Origin: VRUE01 sp963812335
Lineage (GTDB): Bacteria; Actinomycetota; Thermoleophilia; Solirubrobacterales; 70-9
NCBI GenBank assembly: GCA_963812335.1
Contig: CAWEUU010000004.1
Coordinates: 1 to 64,000 of the forward strand
DNA length: 64,000 nucleotides
Direction: 5' to 3'
The notes below the pieces were generated by a model. It was not told the origin of the DNA, did no database searches, and saw only the letters and a list, made by a program, of their open reading frames with translations. Positions 1 to 10,337 of the stretch are shown piece by piece (within the stretch, counting starts at the first letter, position 1; the number at the start of each line of letters is the position of its first letter). The position numbers and the translations under genes were made by a program.

Positions 1-3
1 GCG

Positions 4-1254
4 CTACAGCCGGGTCAGCTTCGGCGACTCGATCTCCCGGGTGACGCCGCGGAAGTCGATCGTCAGCGGCGCCCGCTCGACCACGTCGGCGTAGTCGATC
101 TCGGCGTGCGAGGTGACGATCGCCGCCAGGTCGGCCGCGCCAATCGCCTCGTCGAGGCCGACCGACTCGAGCTCGAACGCGGCCAGCTCGGGACGAAGGG
201 GTCGTGGTAGATCACATCGGCGCCGAGCTCGCGGAGCAGGCCGATGATCTTCAGCGCCGGCGACTCGCGGATGTCGCCGACCCCCGGCCTTGTAGCTGAC
301 CCCGAGGATCAGGATCCGTCGAGCCCTTGACCGGCCTTCCCGGCGTCGTTGAGGGCGCGGGCGATCGCGCTCGACACAGTACGCGGGCTGGGCCCGGTTG
401 ACCTTGCCGGCGAGCTCGATGAACTCCGGGTAGAAGTCGTGCTCGCGCGCCTTGAACGCGAGGTAGAAGGGGTCGACCGGCAGGCAGTGTCCGCCCATCC
501 CGGGGCCGGGATCGAAGCGCATGAACCCGAACGGCTTGGTCGCGGCCGCGTCGATCACCTCCCAGACGTCGATCCCGAGCCGCTCACAGAGCTGCGAGAG
601 CTCGTTGACGAGGGCGATGTTGACCGAGCGGAAGATGTTCTCGAGCAGCTTCGCCAGCTCGGCCGCCTCGGGGGTCGAGACGACGACGACCTCGTCGCAG
701 ATCAGCGCGTAGAGCGCCCGCGCCCGCTCGGTGCACGCCGGGGTGATCCCGCCGACCAGCTTCGGGGTCGTGCGCACGGTGTAGTCGGTGCGGCCCGGGT
801 CGATCCGCTCCGGCGAGAAGGCGAGGTGGAAGTCCTCGCCGGCGTGAGGTTCGGCCGCGCTCGAGGATCGGCTGCACGCGCTCGCGCGTGGTCCCCGGGT
901 AGGTGGTCGACTCGAGCACGACCAGCTGGCCGGGGCGCAGCACGGCGGCGAGCGGCGTCGCCGAGTCGATCAGGAAGGCGAGGTCCGGTTCGCGCGAGTT
1001 CGTCAGCGGCGTCGGCACGCAGATCACGATCGCGTCGCAGGCGCGAGCGCGGCGTAGTCGGAGGTCGGCCGAGAGCCGCTCGAGCAGTGGCGCCAACGTC
1101 GCGCTGGGGATGTCCTCGATGTAGCTGCGGCCCTCGCCCAGCGCCTCGACCTTGCGCGCGTCGGCGTCGAGGCCGACGACCCGTGACCGGCTTCGGCGAA
1201 GGCGACCGCAAGCGGCAACCCGACGTAGCCCAGCCCGACGATTCCGATCTTCAT
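4..1254 (-). CDS. UDP-N-acetylhexosamine/UDP-hexose dehydrogenase family protein, frameshifted
   Basis: NAD-dependent nucleotide-sugar dehydrogenase that would oxidise a UDP-sugar to its uronic acid for envelope polysaccharide synthesis. The N-terminus has the Rossmann motif GLGYVGLPLA; the middle reads VLESTTYPGTT; further on come LLENIFRSVNIALVNE and the active-site signature GGHCLPVDPFYL with its catalytic cysteine; the C-terminal part reads ILILGVSYKAG. These blocks are collinear but lie in different frames, so at least three indels interrupt the roughly 415-residue protein. The start ATG lies 7 nt after a TAGACT -10 box with no ribosome binding site. The closest family types are the WbpA/WecC-like enzymes; the exact sugar cannot be told. 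The gene follows a secreted glycosidase-like gene on the same strand. Confidence 0.8.
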
Positions 1255-1261
1255 CGGGGGC

Positions 1262-1267
1262 AGTCTA
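1262..1267 (-). promoter_or_regulatory. -10 box of leaderless nucleotide-sugar dehydrogenase gene
   Basis: TAGACT on the minus strand followed by 7 nt and then the ATG at 1254. No Shine-Dalgarno is present, so transcription probably starts at or next to the start codon. Confidence 0.5.
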
Positions 1268-1289
1268 GGTCGTCGGGGCGGACCGGATC

Positions 1290-2746
1290 TCAGCCGAAAA
1301 GGGGGATGGCGGAAGTCGCCGACCGGCTTCATCGGAAACGGGGCGCCCCCCGGCCGTGGTACACGGCGCGCGCCTTACCGTGCTTGTTGCGTCCGTAGTG
1401 GGTCCGCAGACGCCCCCGGAAGATGCCGGCGGCGTCAGCGCGGCAGCCCCAGACGCGGTGCCAGCGCCCGCTCCTCAGCACTGGATCGACACTCTGCCTC
1501 GGCTGCTGGTCGGGGTTCGGCCCCAAAACTGGAGCCCCCGCTGCGTGCGGGTAGGCCACGAACGGAAAGCGGAAGACCGTAGAGCACCGGCTTCGCCCGG
1601 TCCTGCATGAGCGTCGGTCCTCTGAAGTAAAGGCCCGGACTGAAGTCCCGCTTGAAGGATCGCCGTGTGGCTGATCGCGCAGGCTGTACCAGAAGAAATG
1701 ATCCACGCCGACGGCCCACGCGACATGCAGCGCTTCGGCGGTCCATTGCATCTCGATCTTCATCGGCAGGCCGCCCGGGTCCGGTGGCTTCGAATCCCAG
1801 GAGAACTCGGTGATCCAGAGCGGGGTCTGTTTGAACTGGCCCTTGATCCGGCCTGCCCGATCCGCCGCCCGCAGCAGCGTCTGAAGGTCGCCCAGGTCGC
1901 CGAGTTGGACGTCGTTCACGCGGCCTTCGTGGGAGGGTCCGCCGGTCGTGTAGGGGTGGATCGCGAAGATGTCGAAGTGCACACCGCCGCCGCAGTCGCC
2001 GGCGGTCGGGCGGGGTGCCGGTGGCCGCGCATACAGAGCATCTGCCGGACGAAGCGCAGCGGGCCGATGGTGTACGGCGGCACCGCGGTGGGACCGAGCC
2101 CCGCGGCGATGATCAGGTGGAGGCATTGACCGACTTCACCGCAGCATAGAAGGAGTTGACGAGATTGCGGTAAAGATCCGGGGAGAGCGCCTGGCCACTC
2201 GTGTCGAACTGGGGGATGAAGAAGAGACTCAGGTTCGGCTCGTTCAGCGCCTGCCAGTACTGCACGCGGGGGAGTCCCGGATACGGCCGCTGTAGCGGGT
2301 CGCGGCTGCTGCGGCGAAGTCCGCAAATGCCGATGGGTCGGGGTCGCAAAGGGATTGTGCTCCGATCGACGGACGGTGTCCTGCAGCGTTGCGTCCAGCT
2401 GGGCGAGCCCTCCACTTGCAGGACAGGCACCAGCCCGGCCGCGATCGCGCGGCTGACGTCCTCGTCGCTGGCGTCCAGCGTAGGCGGGATCGAACGGATC
2501 GGTCGGGTTCCATGCGCTCGGTTGCCGCGTCGGCGCCGTGCCCTTCCAGTAGAGAGGGATGCGCACGAAGTCTGCCCCAGCGGCCCTGATGCGTTGGAAG
2601 GCAAGCAGAGGTTCCTCGCCGATATTGGTAACCCCGGTGGTCAGCGGTCGAGTCGCGGCAGAGCCGGCTGGCGCGGTAAGCGCCATGAAAAGCACGCACA
2701 GCGCGATGATTCCGAAGGAAGTGCAGGCCCGGCGGCTGCGGCTCAA
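1290..2746 (-). CDS. secreted glycoside hydrolase-like (TIM-barrel) protein, frameshifted
   Basis: The N-terminus is a signal peptide (residues 1-30, hydrophobic core ending AGSAA). Blocks typical of clan-A cellulase/GH39-like barrels follow in shifting frames: ADFVRIPLYWKG, VQYWQALNEPNLS (the NEP motif with the putative acid/base Glu), FDIFAIHPYTTGG, LWITEFSWDSKPPDP (the putative nucleophile Glu in TEFSWD) and HFFWYSLRDQP. The tail resembles a beta-rich C-terminal domain (GIFRGRLRTHYG). A stop at 1290-1292 is reached if the A run at 1297-1300 is one base shorter, which suggests homopolymer errors. The gene lies 27 nt downstream of another secreted protein gene and upstream of a sugar-nucleotide dehydrogenase, so a role in exopolysaccharide turnover is inferred. 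The family number is uncertain. Confidence 0.65.
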
Positions 2747-2773
2747 CCTCAGGGCTCTGTTCGACCCGCTCGA

Positions 2774-3326
2774 CTACCGGTCACTCGCCGTGCGGTTGCG
2801 CTGTCGCATCGCGTAGGCGACGGCCAAGACGATAAGTAGCGGAAGGAGCAGCCCGATGCCGCCGAGAAGACGACCCGGCAGCCTGTCTCGCTACCTGCCC
2901 GAAGAGCGGAGGACCCGCCGGGCACGCGTGGATCGTTCCGGTCTGCGCCTGCGGCGAAACCGGCCACCATCGCCGGGAGCGGTGCCCGTGGGGCGGGAGG
3001 GCTTGTGTTTGAGAGGCGCGTTGACAAGGGTTTCCGGTGCGGTTTCGGTGGCGACGGCCGCCACTTCGCGACCGGGTCGGCCCGCACCCCTGCAACCGGC
3101 GGGCGTTGTCGGTTGCCAAGCACACGGGCTGGCGAGCGGTGCCCTGTCGTCCGCCCTCGCGGCGGCCGTTGTTCTTCGGGCCGCCGGCACCCGGGAACGC
3201 CTCGGTGTACTGCGTGGCCGCCGAGTTGCCTGGCGGCACCAGGTATTCGGCCGGTGCCGCCGCCGGTGCGGCGAGCATCGCGGTCGCAAGGACAGCCAGG
3301 CAGGGTCCGATTTTTGACGTTCTCAT
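2774..3326 (-). CDS. hypothetical secreted protein with C-terminal membrane anchor, frameshifted
   Basis: Starts with a signal peptide (MRTSKIGPCLAVLATAMLAA, cleavage after an Ala-rich stretch). The mature start reads EYLVPPGNSAATQYTEAFP. The middle is low-complexity, rich in Ala, Pro, Thr and Gly. The last 30 residues, in another frame, form a transmembrane helix (GIGLLLPLLIVLAVAYAMRQ) followed by a basic tail and stop at 2774. The layout is signal peptide, disordered Pro/Ala stalk and single anchor, about 184 residues. At least one frameshift separates N- and C-terminal parts. It precedes the glycosidase-like gene by 27 nt. The function is unknown; I read it as a surface protein. Confidence 0.5.
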
Positions 3327-3380
3327 CAGGCCGGGCGCGTTGGCGGTGGGATCGCGGAGTCGCCATCCGACTCGCGCTCG

Positions 3381-3386
3381 TAGGAT
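3381..3386 (+). promoter_or_regulatory. -10 box of leaderless O-antigen-ligase-like gene
   Basis: TAGGAT followed by 8 nt and the ATG at 3395, with no Shine-Dalgarno between them. It lies in the divergent gap with the secreted-protein gene that starts at 3326 on the other strand. Confidence 0.5.
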
Positions 3387-3394
3387 AGAACCAG

Positions 3395-5323
3395 ATGGAC
3401 GCAGCTTCGATGCGGCGGCGTGCGCCATGGGTGGACCATGGCAAGCTCGATTGGGGTGCCATAGCGACCTGGACTTTCGGTTTTGCGATCATCGCCTATC
3501 TCGGCCTCAGGGGGGGCGGTTACGACCCGCTCGTGCACGATCAGCTGGCCATTGTCCGTCTGGTGGATCCTCCTCCGTCGGTGGCCGTCGGCGCGCTTCC
3601 CGGGGAATCCGGCGGCCTGGGTTGGGCTGGACTTGCCCTGCTCGTCGCCTTCGCGGTCTGGACCGGGATCAGCCTCGACTGGACCGAGAGCGTCGATAGG
3701 ACCTGCGGCGGATCTGGCTCGCTTGACGGGATACCTCGGGGTTTTCGCCTCGGCCTCCTGGCCCCCGGGCCAAGGGTGCGCGACTGTGGTCGGCGGGGTT
3801 GCAGCGGGGATCGTCTCGTCGCGGCCGTGGCTCTGCTGCTCCCGCCTCCACCCGGCCTGGTTCCCTGCGGCCGATCAAACCGCCCGGTTCATCACCGACA
3901 GTCGCGAACGGCTCTCCTATCCGCTCAACTACTGGAACGGCCTGGCCGCGCTCATCGCGATCGGCGTCCCCCTGGTTTTGCACTGCGCCTGCGAAACGAG
4001 ATCGGTCCTCCTTCGCGGCTGCCGCGCATCGGCGCTGCCGACGCTGGCGTTGACCGCGTTCCTGACCCTTTCGCGCGGGGGTATTGCGGCTGCAGCGCTG
4101 GCGCTGGCAGCTCTTCTTCGTTTTCGCCCCGGACCGGCTACCAAAGGTGCTCACCCTGGTCGTCGCGGGCGGGGGAGGCGCGATCCTGATCGTCGCGGCG
4201 CATCCCGCGACGCGCTGCAGCACGGCCTGCTTACGCCGCCGCCGAAACCAGGGCGACCGAGATGCTGGCGATCGTCGTCCTTGTCTGCCTCGGTGCCGGT
4301 CTGACCCAGGCGGCAATCTCCTATGGGCTGCGACGGAGGGCTGCGGCCGCGCCTGGACCGTCGTGCCTCGCCGGAACGCGGTCATCGTCGCTGCCGTGTC
4401 GCTGCTGGCGTTCTGATTACGTCGCCCTCGCCCTCGGCGCGCCGGGCGTGGCGCCGACGCATGGGACGAATTCAAGAGCGGGGGCGGCCCGGGTGGAGGA
4501 ACGGGGCGACTGAGCAGCGTCGCCGGAGAGAGTCGTTACGAACTCTGGGCCGCGCGTGGGAGGAGAACGCGCCCGCAAGCCCTTCACGGCACCGGTCCGG
4601 AACCTTCGAGTTCTGGTGGGCTCGCAACGGGGGCGAAGAGGTCGTGCGGGAACCCACTCGCTCTACCTGCAGACGCTCGGAGAGCTCGGCTGGGTCGGGC
4701 TCGTCCTGATGGCCGCGTTTCTGTCGCTTGTGCTCGTGTCCGGTGGATACGCTGCGGCGCGTGCCCCTGCTCGGCGCCGGTCGGCTCTCGCTGCGGCCGC
4801 TTGGCCGGTTGCTGGCATTCTGCTTGACCGCCGGTGTCGACTGGATGTGGCAGATCCCGGTGCTGCCGGTGGCGATGTTGCTGCTGGCTGTCATCCTCGT
4901 GGCCGACCGGGGGGCAGCCGAGGTTGCTCGGTAGGCGCTGGCCCCGTGCGACTCGCTTTCGCCCTGGTCGCGCTGGCGGCGATCGCGGCGATCGCGATCC
5001 CGCTTGCCACGACGAGGCTGGTGCGCGAGAGCGAAGCGGACGTCCGCGCAGGGGATCTCGCGGGGCGCTGCACAGCGCGCAGCGCCAGAACGTCCTCCGG
5101 CGCCGCGGCCCCCCGCCTCCAGCAGGCGCTGGTGCTCGAGGCGCAGGGCAGCCTGGCGCCGCCGCGAAGAGGCTGCCAGCGCGGCGACCGAGCGGGAGCC
5201 GCCAACTGGCGCACTTGGTTCGTGCTTGCCCGGATCGAAGCCGAGCGGGGGAGGGCCGGGGCCGCGGTGCGCGACTACCGGCGGGCCCGGTCGCTCAACC
5301 CGCGCTTACCTGTTCAGCGCTGA
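3395..5323 (+). CDS. O-antigen ligase/polymerase family membrane protein (Wzy_C-like), frameshifted
   Basis: Polytopic inner-membrane protein expected to join or polymerise lipid-linked polysaccharide. Hydrophobic helices begin at AIATWTFGFAIIAYLGL and recur through about 450 residues. Family hallmarks are visible in pieces: LSYPLNYWNGLAALIAIG, the arginine motif LTLSRGGIAA, and the periplasmic-loop histidine region HSLYLQTLGELGWVGL. After the last helices (PVLPVAMLLLAVILV) comes an Ala-rich soluble tail that looks like helical TPR repeats, ending WRTWFVLARIEAERGRAG and RARSLNPRLPVQR. The reading frame changes at least five times. Total inferred length is about 640 residues. Context (sugar-nucleotide dehydrogenase, secreted glycosidase-like gene) supports an exopolysaccharide role. 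Confidence 0.65.
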
Positions 5324-5385
5324 CCGGCTCGAGGGCTATGCCCTGGGATACTTCCTTCGCGCAATCCGTATCCGAAGGGAGAGAG

Positions 5386-5688
5386 ATGAGCTTGCCGGGC
5401 CGATTGGGCGCGCTTGCCGCGCTGGCTCTCGCAGTATTCCTCGCCGCCGGCTGCGGGGAAACCGTGATCGACGACGTCAAGACCGAGGAAGCGATCGAAG
5501 CGAACCTGACGAAGTCGGTCGGGCAGAAGGTGGCCTCGGTCGACTGTCCCTCGGGGGTCGAGGTCGAAGCCGGCAAGAGCTTCGAATGCGAGGTCAAGCT
5601 CGACGGCGGCAAGACGGAGACGGCGACGCTGAAGATCGTCAACTCCGACGCCGACGTCGAAGTAACCGACCTCCAGCCCGATAAGTAG
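5386..5688 (+). CDS. DUF4333-type lipoprotein
   Basis: A 100-residue protein with a lipoprotein signal: hydrophobic stretch LAALALAVFLAAGC with the lipid-attachment Cys near residue 23. The mature part has one small domain with two further cysteines (VDCPSGVEVEAGKSFECEV), spaced as in the DUF4333 family of actinobacterial secreted domains, where they form a disulphide. The start is chosen for the purine-rich GAAGGGAGAG just upstream. It lies 62 nt after the O-antigen-ligase-like gene and about 10 nt before pckG. The molecular role of the family is unknown. Confidence 0.8.
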   Translation: MSLPGRLGALAALALAVFLAAGCGETVIDDVKTEEAIEANLTKSVGQKVASVDCPSGVEVEAGKSFECEVKLDGGKTETATLKIVNSDADVEVTDLQPDK

Positions 5689-5698
5689 AGTGCCGCCG

Positions 5699-7507
5699 AT
5701 GAGCCAGATCACGACGGCCGACGCGCCGACCACCCACACAAAGCTCCTCGACTGGGTCGGGGAGATCGCAGCCCTGACCCAGCCCGACGCCATCCACTGG
5801 TGCGACGGCTCCGCCGAGGAGTACGACCAGCTCGCGCAGGCGCTGATCGACGCCGGCACCTTCGAGCGTCTCTCCGACGCCAAGCGCCCCAACTCCTACC
5901 TCGCCCTCTCCGATCCCGGCGACGTCGCCCGGGTCGAGGACCGCACCTACATCTGCTCCGAGCGCGAGGAGGACGCCGGCCCGACCAACAACTGGTGCGA
6001 TCCGGGCGAGATGCGCGGCACGCTGAAGCCGCTCTTCAGCGGCAGCATGAAGGGCCGCACGATGTACGTCGTGCCCTTCTCGATGGGCCCGCTCGGCTCG
6101 CCGATCGCCCACATCGGCGTGCAGCTGACCGACTCGGCCTACGTCGCGACCAACATGCGGATCATGACCCGGATGGGCAAGGGCGCGCTCGACGTGCTCG
6201 GCACCGACGGCGAGTTCGTCCCCTGCGTGCACTCGGTCGGGATGCCGCTCGCCGCCGGCCAGGAAGACGTGCCCTGGCCCTGCAACGCCGAGAACAAGTA
6301 CATCGTCCACTTCCCGGAGACGCGCGAGATCTGGTCCTACGGTTCCGGCTACGGCGGCAACGCGCTGCTCGGCAAGAAGTGCTTCGCGCTGCGGATCGCC
6401 TCGGCGATGGCCCGCGACGAGGGCTGGATGGCCGAGCACATGCTGATCCTCAAGCTGACCTCGCCCGAGGGCGAGGTCAAGTACGTGGCCGGCGCCTTCC
6501 CCTCGGCCTGCGGCAAGACCAACCTGGCGATGCTGATCCCGACCCTCGCCGATTGGAAGGTCGAGACCGTCGGCGACGACATCGCCTGGATGAAGTTCGG
6601 CGAGGACGGCCGCCTCTACGCGGTCAACCCCGAGGCGGGCTTCTTCGGCGTCGCGCCGGGCACCGGCCACAAGACCAATCCCAACGCGATGGACACGATC
6701 GAGCGCAACACGATCTTCACCAACTGCGCCAAGACCGACGACGGCGACATCTGGTGGGAGGGGATGACCGGCGAGCCGCCCGCGCACGCGATCGACTGGC
6801 ACGGCAACGAGTGGACGCCGGATTCCGACAAACCGGCCGCGCACCCCAACGCCCGCTTCACGACCCCGGCCTCGCAGTGCCCCAGCATCGCCCCCGAGTG
6901 GGAGGACCCGGCCGGCGTGCCGATCGACGCCTTCCTCTTCGGCGGCCGCCGGGCGACCACGGTGCCGCTCGTGCACGAGGCCTTCGACTGGGAGCACGGC
7001 GTCTTCCTCGGCGCGACGATGTCCTCGGAGAAGACCGCGGCCGCCGCCGGCAACGTCGGCGAACTGCGCTTCGACCCGATGGCGATGCTGCCCTTCTGCG
7101 GCTACAACATGGCCGACTACTTCGGCCACTGGCTGAAGCTGGGTGAGCGCGAAGGGGCGGAGCTGCCGAAGATCTTCTACGTCAACTGGTTCCGCAAGGA
7201 CGAGGACGGCAAGTTCCTCTGGCCCGGCTTCGGCGAGAACAGCCGCGTGCTCGAGTGGGTCTTCCGCCGCTGCGACGGCGATGCCGAGGCGATCGAGTCG
7301 CCGATCGGGCTGCTGCCCGCCGAAGGCGAGATCGACACCGACGGCCTCGACGTCAGCGAGGAGCAGATGCGCGAGCTGCTCTCCGTCGACGCGGAGTTGG
7401 TCAAGCAGCAGCTACCGCAGGTCAGGGAGCACCTCGAGCGCTTCGGGGAGCGGCTGCCGGCGCAACTCGAAAAGCAGCTGAAGGATCTAGAGCAGCGCCT
7501 GGGCTGA
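5699..7507 (+). CDS. pckG: phosphoenolpyruvate carboxykinase (GTP)
   Basis: Cytosolic enzyme converting oxaloacetate and GTP to PEP, GDP and CO2, the first committed step of gluconeogenesis. The 602-residue length is normal for the GTP-dependent family. The substrate-binding region reads MYVVPFSMGPLGSP, the Cys-containing P-loop FPSACGKTNLAM sits near residues 267-278, the metal and guanine-binding segments DDIAWMKFG and GVAPGT follow, and FFGGRR-type FLFGGRRATTVPLV lies towards the C-terminus. The frame is intact. An in-frame GTG at 5690 is an alternative start. It probably draws oxaloacetate formed from the C4 products of the ethylmalonyl-CoA pathway encoded just downstream. A strong hairpin closes the gene. 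Confidence 0.97.
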   Translation: MSQITTADAPTTHTKLLDWVGEIAALTQPDAIHWCDGSAEEYDQLAQALIDAGTFERLSDAKRPNSYLALSDPGDVARVEDRTYICSEREEDAGPTNNWCDPGEMRGTLKPLFSGSMKGRTMYVVPFSMGPLGSPIAHIGVQLTDSAYVATNMRIMTRMGKGALDVLGTDGEFVPCVHSVGMPLAAGQEDVPWPCNAENKYIVHFPETREIWSYGSGYGGNALLGKKCFALRIASAMARDEGWMAEHMLILKLTSPEGEVKYVAGAFPSACGKTNLAMLIPTLADWKVETVGDDIAWMKFGEDGRLYAVNPEAGFFGVAPGTGHKTNPNAMDTIERNTIFTNCAKTDDGDIWWEGMTGEPPAHAIDWHGNEWTPDSDKPAAHPNARFTTPASQCPSIAPEWEDPAGVPIDAFLFGGRRATTVPLVHEAFDWEHGVFLGATMSSEKTAAAAGNVGELRFDPMAMLPFCGYNMADYFGHWLKLGEREGAELPKIFYVNWFRKDEDGKFLWPGFGENSRVLEWVFRRCDGDAEAIESPIGLLPAEGEIDTDGLDVSEEQMRELLSVDAELVKQQLPQVREHLERFGERLPAQLEKQLKDLEQRLG

Positions 7508-7518
7508 GCCCAGGCGCT
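7494..7518. terminator. bidirectional hairpin terminator between pckG and mcl
   Basis: Perfect inverted repeat with 11-bp arms (AGCGCCTGGGC / GCCCAGGCGCT) and a 3-nt loop that is the pckG stop codon TGA. It lies between convergent genes. No T-run follows. Confidence 0.7.
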
Positions 7519-7529
7519 GCGGCGCGCGC

Positions 7530-8556
7530 TTACAGCCCGTAGGACTCGGCCAGCTCCGGGTCCTTCGCGGCCAGCATTTCGGCCAGCTCGACCATCACCT
7601 TGCACTGCTTCCAGGTGGCGTCGTCCTGCATCTTGCCGTCGATCATGTGGACGCCGCGGCCGTCGGGGATCGCCTCGAGCACCTTCTTGGCGAACTTGAC
7701 CTCGTCCGGCGGCGGGCTGAAGACCTTCTTGGCGATCCCGATCTGGACCGGGTGCAGCGACCAGGCGCCGACGCAGCCGAGCAGGAAGGCGGCGCGGAAC
7801 TGGGTCTCGCAGCCGGCCGTGTCCTTGATGTCGCCGAAGGGGCCGTAGAAGGGCAGGATCCCGGTCGAGGCGCAGGCGTCGACCATGCGCGCGATCGAGT
7901 AGTGCCAGGGGTCCTGCTGGGCGGTCACGCGCTCGCCCTGCTCGGGGTTCTCCGGGTCGGCCGGGTCCTCCATCGAGCGGTAGCCGGGGTGGCCGCCGCC
8001 GACCCGGGTCGTCTTCATCCGCCGCGAGGCGGCGAGGTCGGCGGGGCCGAAGCTCATCCCCTGCATGCGCGGGCTGGCGGCGGCGATCTCCTCGACGTTG
8101 ACGACGCCCTGCGCCGTCTCGAGGATCGCGTGGATCAGGATCGGGCGGTCGAGCCCGGCCTTGGCCTCGAGCTGGGCGAGCAGGCGGTCGACGTAGTGGA
8201 TGTCCCAGGCGCCCTCGACCTTGGGCACCATCACGACCTCGAGCTTGTCGCCGATCTCGCCGACCAGGGTGGTCAGGTCGTCGAGCACCCAGGGGCTCTC
8301 CAGCGAGTTGACCCGCGTCCAGAGCGCCGTCTGGCCGAAGTCCGACTCCTTCGCCGCCTTGATCAGGCCGGCCCGCGCCGCCTCCTTGCGGTCGACCGGG
8401 ATCGCGTCCTCGAGGTTGCCGAGCAGGATGTCGGTCTTGTGCCGCGATGTCGGCGGCCTTGGCGACCATCTTCTCGTTCGAGAAGTCGAGGAAGTGGATC
8501 ATCCGCGAGGGCTTGACCGGGATCTCGGTCAGCGGCGCCGGGGCGCCGATCGCCAT
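7530..8556 (-). CDS. mcl: HpcH/HpaI (CitE-like) malyl-CoA/beta-methylmalyl-CoA lyase, one frameshift
   Basis: Class of Mg-dependent CoA-ester lyases that cleave (3S)-malyl-CoA to acetyl-CoA and glyoxylate and beta-methylmalyl-CoA to propionyl-CoA and glyoxylate. About 340 residues. Visible family blocks are VMVPKVEGAWDIHYVD, LIHAILETAQGVVNVEEI (metal-binding Glu) and MSFGPADLAASR (metal-binding Asp), and the C-terminal LLGCVGAWSLHPVQIGIAKKVF. The N-terminal 40 residues (FLDFSNEKMVAKAADI) are in another frame; the break near 8440 fits loss of two C residues from CC pairs. It is divergent from the acyl-CoA dehydrogenase and MaoC genes; this company, with Ccr and Ecm 10 kb on, makes the ethylmalonyl-CoA pathway the likely role. 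Confidence 0.88.
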
Positions 8557-8683
8557 GCGGCTGGAAGAAGTCTCTGGGGTTTCTCAAGCTGCTCCTCGGG
8601 TCGGGGACGGTCGGCCCGGAAATCTAGTCGAGCGGCGCGGCGTCGTGCGCAGGGATTCGCCCCCCGCCGCCGTACATGGAGGG

Positions 8684-9127
8684 ATGAGCGAGCTTGCCGA
8701 GAGCTGGGCGCTGCCGGAGCGTTCGCGGCCGCCGCTGCTGGGCGAGCTGGTCGAGCGGATCGACGAGGCGCTGGCGACCGCCCGCGCCTCTGAGGCCGCG
8801 GTGATGACCGTCGGCGCGGCGGCGATCGACGCCGCCGAGCAGGCCAGGCGGGCGGCCGAGCTGGCCGAGCCGGGCGAGCGCCGCGATCAGCGGCGCCAGG
8901 GCACCGGCTGCGGAGGCGCGCCGCCAGCGCCGTCACGGTCGACGGCCGCGGCGCGGCCCGAAGCGGACGAGATGGGCGACTTCAACGCCCGCGCCGACCG
9001 CGTCGCCGAGCGCCTGCAGCGCCTGCAGCGCACTGCCGCTCTCGGCCTGAGCACCGGTCCGGCGGCCTTGCGCCGATATCCTTCGGCTCCTTCCCGCAAC
9101 CGACCGGATCAGGAGCCATGGCCGTAG
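8684..9127 (+). CDS. hypothetical Ala/Arg-rich helical protein
   Basis: Starts at an ATG directly after a GGAGGG ribosome binding site. About 147 residues, charged and Ala-rich with likely amphipathic helices (LVERIDEALATARASEAAV, RADRVAERLQRLQ). The middle (residues 70-95) is Pro/Ser-rich and could be out of frame. The stop lies just inside the acyl-CoA dehydrogenase gene that begins at 9118. It sits between mcl and that gene. I do not recognise a family and the product is uncertain. Confidence 0.4.
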   Translation: MSELAESWALPERSRPPLLGELVERIDEALATARASEAAVMTVGAAAIDAAEQARRAAELAEPGERRDQRRQGTGCGGAPPAPSRSTAAARPEADEMGDFNARADRVAERLQRLQRTAALGLSTGPAALRRYPSAPSRNRPDQEPWP

Positions 9128-10333
9128 AGACCGCCGCCTACACCGAGCAGACCGACATCCAGCGCGACATCACCGAGATGGTGCGCCAGTTCGTCGACGA
9201 GCAGATCATCCCCAACGCCGAGCAGTACGACCACGAGGACTCCTTCCCGGAGCCGATCGTCGAGCAGATGAAAGAGCTCGGCCTGTTCGGGGTGACGATC
9301 CCCGAGGAGTACGGCGGCATGGGGCTCGACCTGACGACCTACGCGATGATCGTCGAAGAGCTCTCGCGCGGCTGGATCTCGATCTCCGGCGTCGTCAACA
9401 CCCACTTCATCGGCTCCTACCTGCTGATGAAGTTCGGCACCGACGAGCAGAAGGACTACTTCCTGCCGAAGATGGCGACCGGTGAGATCCGCGCCGCCTT
9501 CTCGCTCTCGGAGCCCGAGGTCGGCTCCGACGTGCAGGGGATCAAGTCGAGCGCGAAGAAGGGCGACGACGGCAACTGGGAGCTGAACGGGCAGAAGATG
9601 TGGGTGACCAACGGGCTCGGCTCCTCGGTCGTCTTCGTGCTGATGAAGACCGACCCCAAGGCCGAGCCGGCCTACAAGGGGATGACCTGCTTCATCACCG
9701 AGAAGGAGCCCTGGGAGGAAGTCAACGAGGGCGACTACGCCGGGCTCGACCGTGCCGCCGAAGATCAAGAAGATGGGCTACAAGGGGGTCGAGTCGACCG
9801 AGCTCGTCTACGACGGCTACAGGTGCCCGCCCGAGCGCGTGCTCGGCGGCGAGGAGGCCGGGGTCGGCGAGGGCTTCGTGCAGATGATGGACGCGCTCGA
9901 GGTCGGCCGCGTCAACGTCGCCGCGCGCGGCGTCGGCATCGCCCAGCGGGCGCTCGAGCTGGCCCTGCGCTACAGCCAGGAGCGCAAGACCTTCGGCAAG
10001 CCGATCGCCCAGCACCAGGCGATCCAGTTCAAGCTCGCCGACATGGCGACCAAGATCGAGGCGGCGCGCCTGGTCACCCGCAAGGCGGCGCGGCTCAAGG
10101 ACGCCGGTGAGCGCTCCGACCTCGAGGCCGGAATGGCCAAGCTGCTCGCCTCCGAGACCGGCAAGGAGTGCGTCGAGGAGTGCTTCCGCATCCACGGCGG
10201 CTACGGCTACTCGAAGGAGTACGAGATCGAGCGCCTCTACCGCGACGCGCCGCTGCTGCTGATCGGCGAGGGCACCTCGGAGATCCAGCGCATGGTGATC
10301 GGCAAGAAGCTCCTGCAGAGGCACAAGATCTAG
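9118..10333 (+). CDS. acyl-CoA dehydrogenase, candidate methylsuccinyl-CoA dehydrogenase, one frameshift
   Basis: FAD flavoprotein oxidising an acyl-CoA to its 2,3-enoyl form and passing electrons to ETF. About 405 residues, the normal short-chain ACAD length. Seen in order: N-terminal helical domain, ALSEPEVGSD-type segment AFSLSEPEVGSDVQGI, beta domain MWVTNGLGSS, VAARGVGIAQRALELALRY, RKTFGKPIAQHQAIQFKLADM and the C-terminal IHGGYGYSKEYEIERLYRDA followed by LIGEGTSEIQRMVI, which carries the usual catalytic Glu region. One indel near 9745 shifts the frame. Position between mcl and a MaoC gene suggests methylsuccinyl-CoA to mesaconyl-CoA (Mcd) in the ethylmalonyl-CoA pathway; the family alone does not fix the substrate. 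Confidence 0.9.
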
Positions 10334-10337
10334 CCGG

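Noticed and set aside
5639..7129. A 496-codon open frame opposite pckG
   Set aside because: Shadow of the intact PEP carboxykinase gene; no start signal and no protein features.
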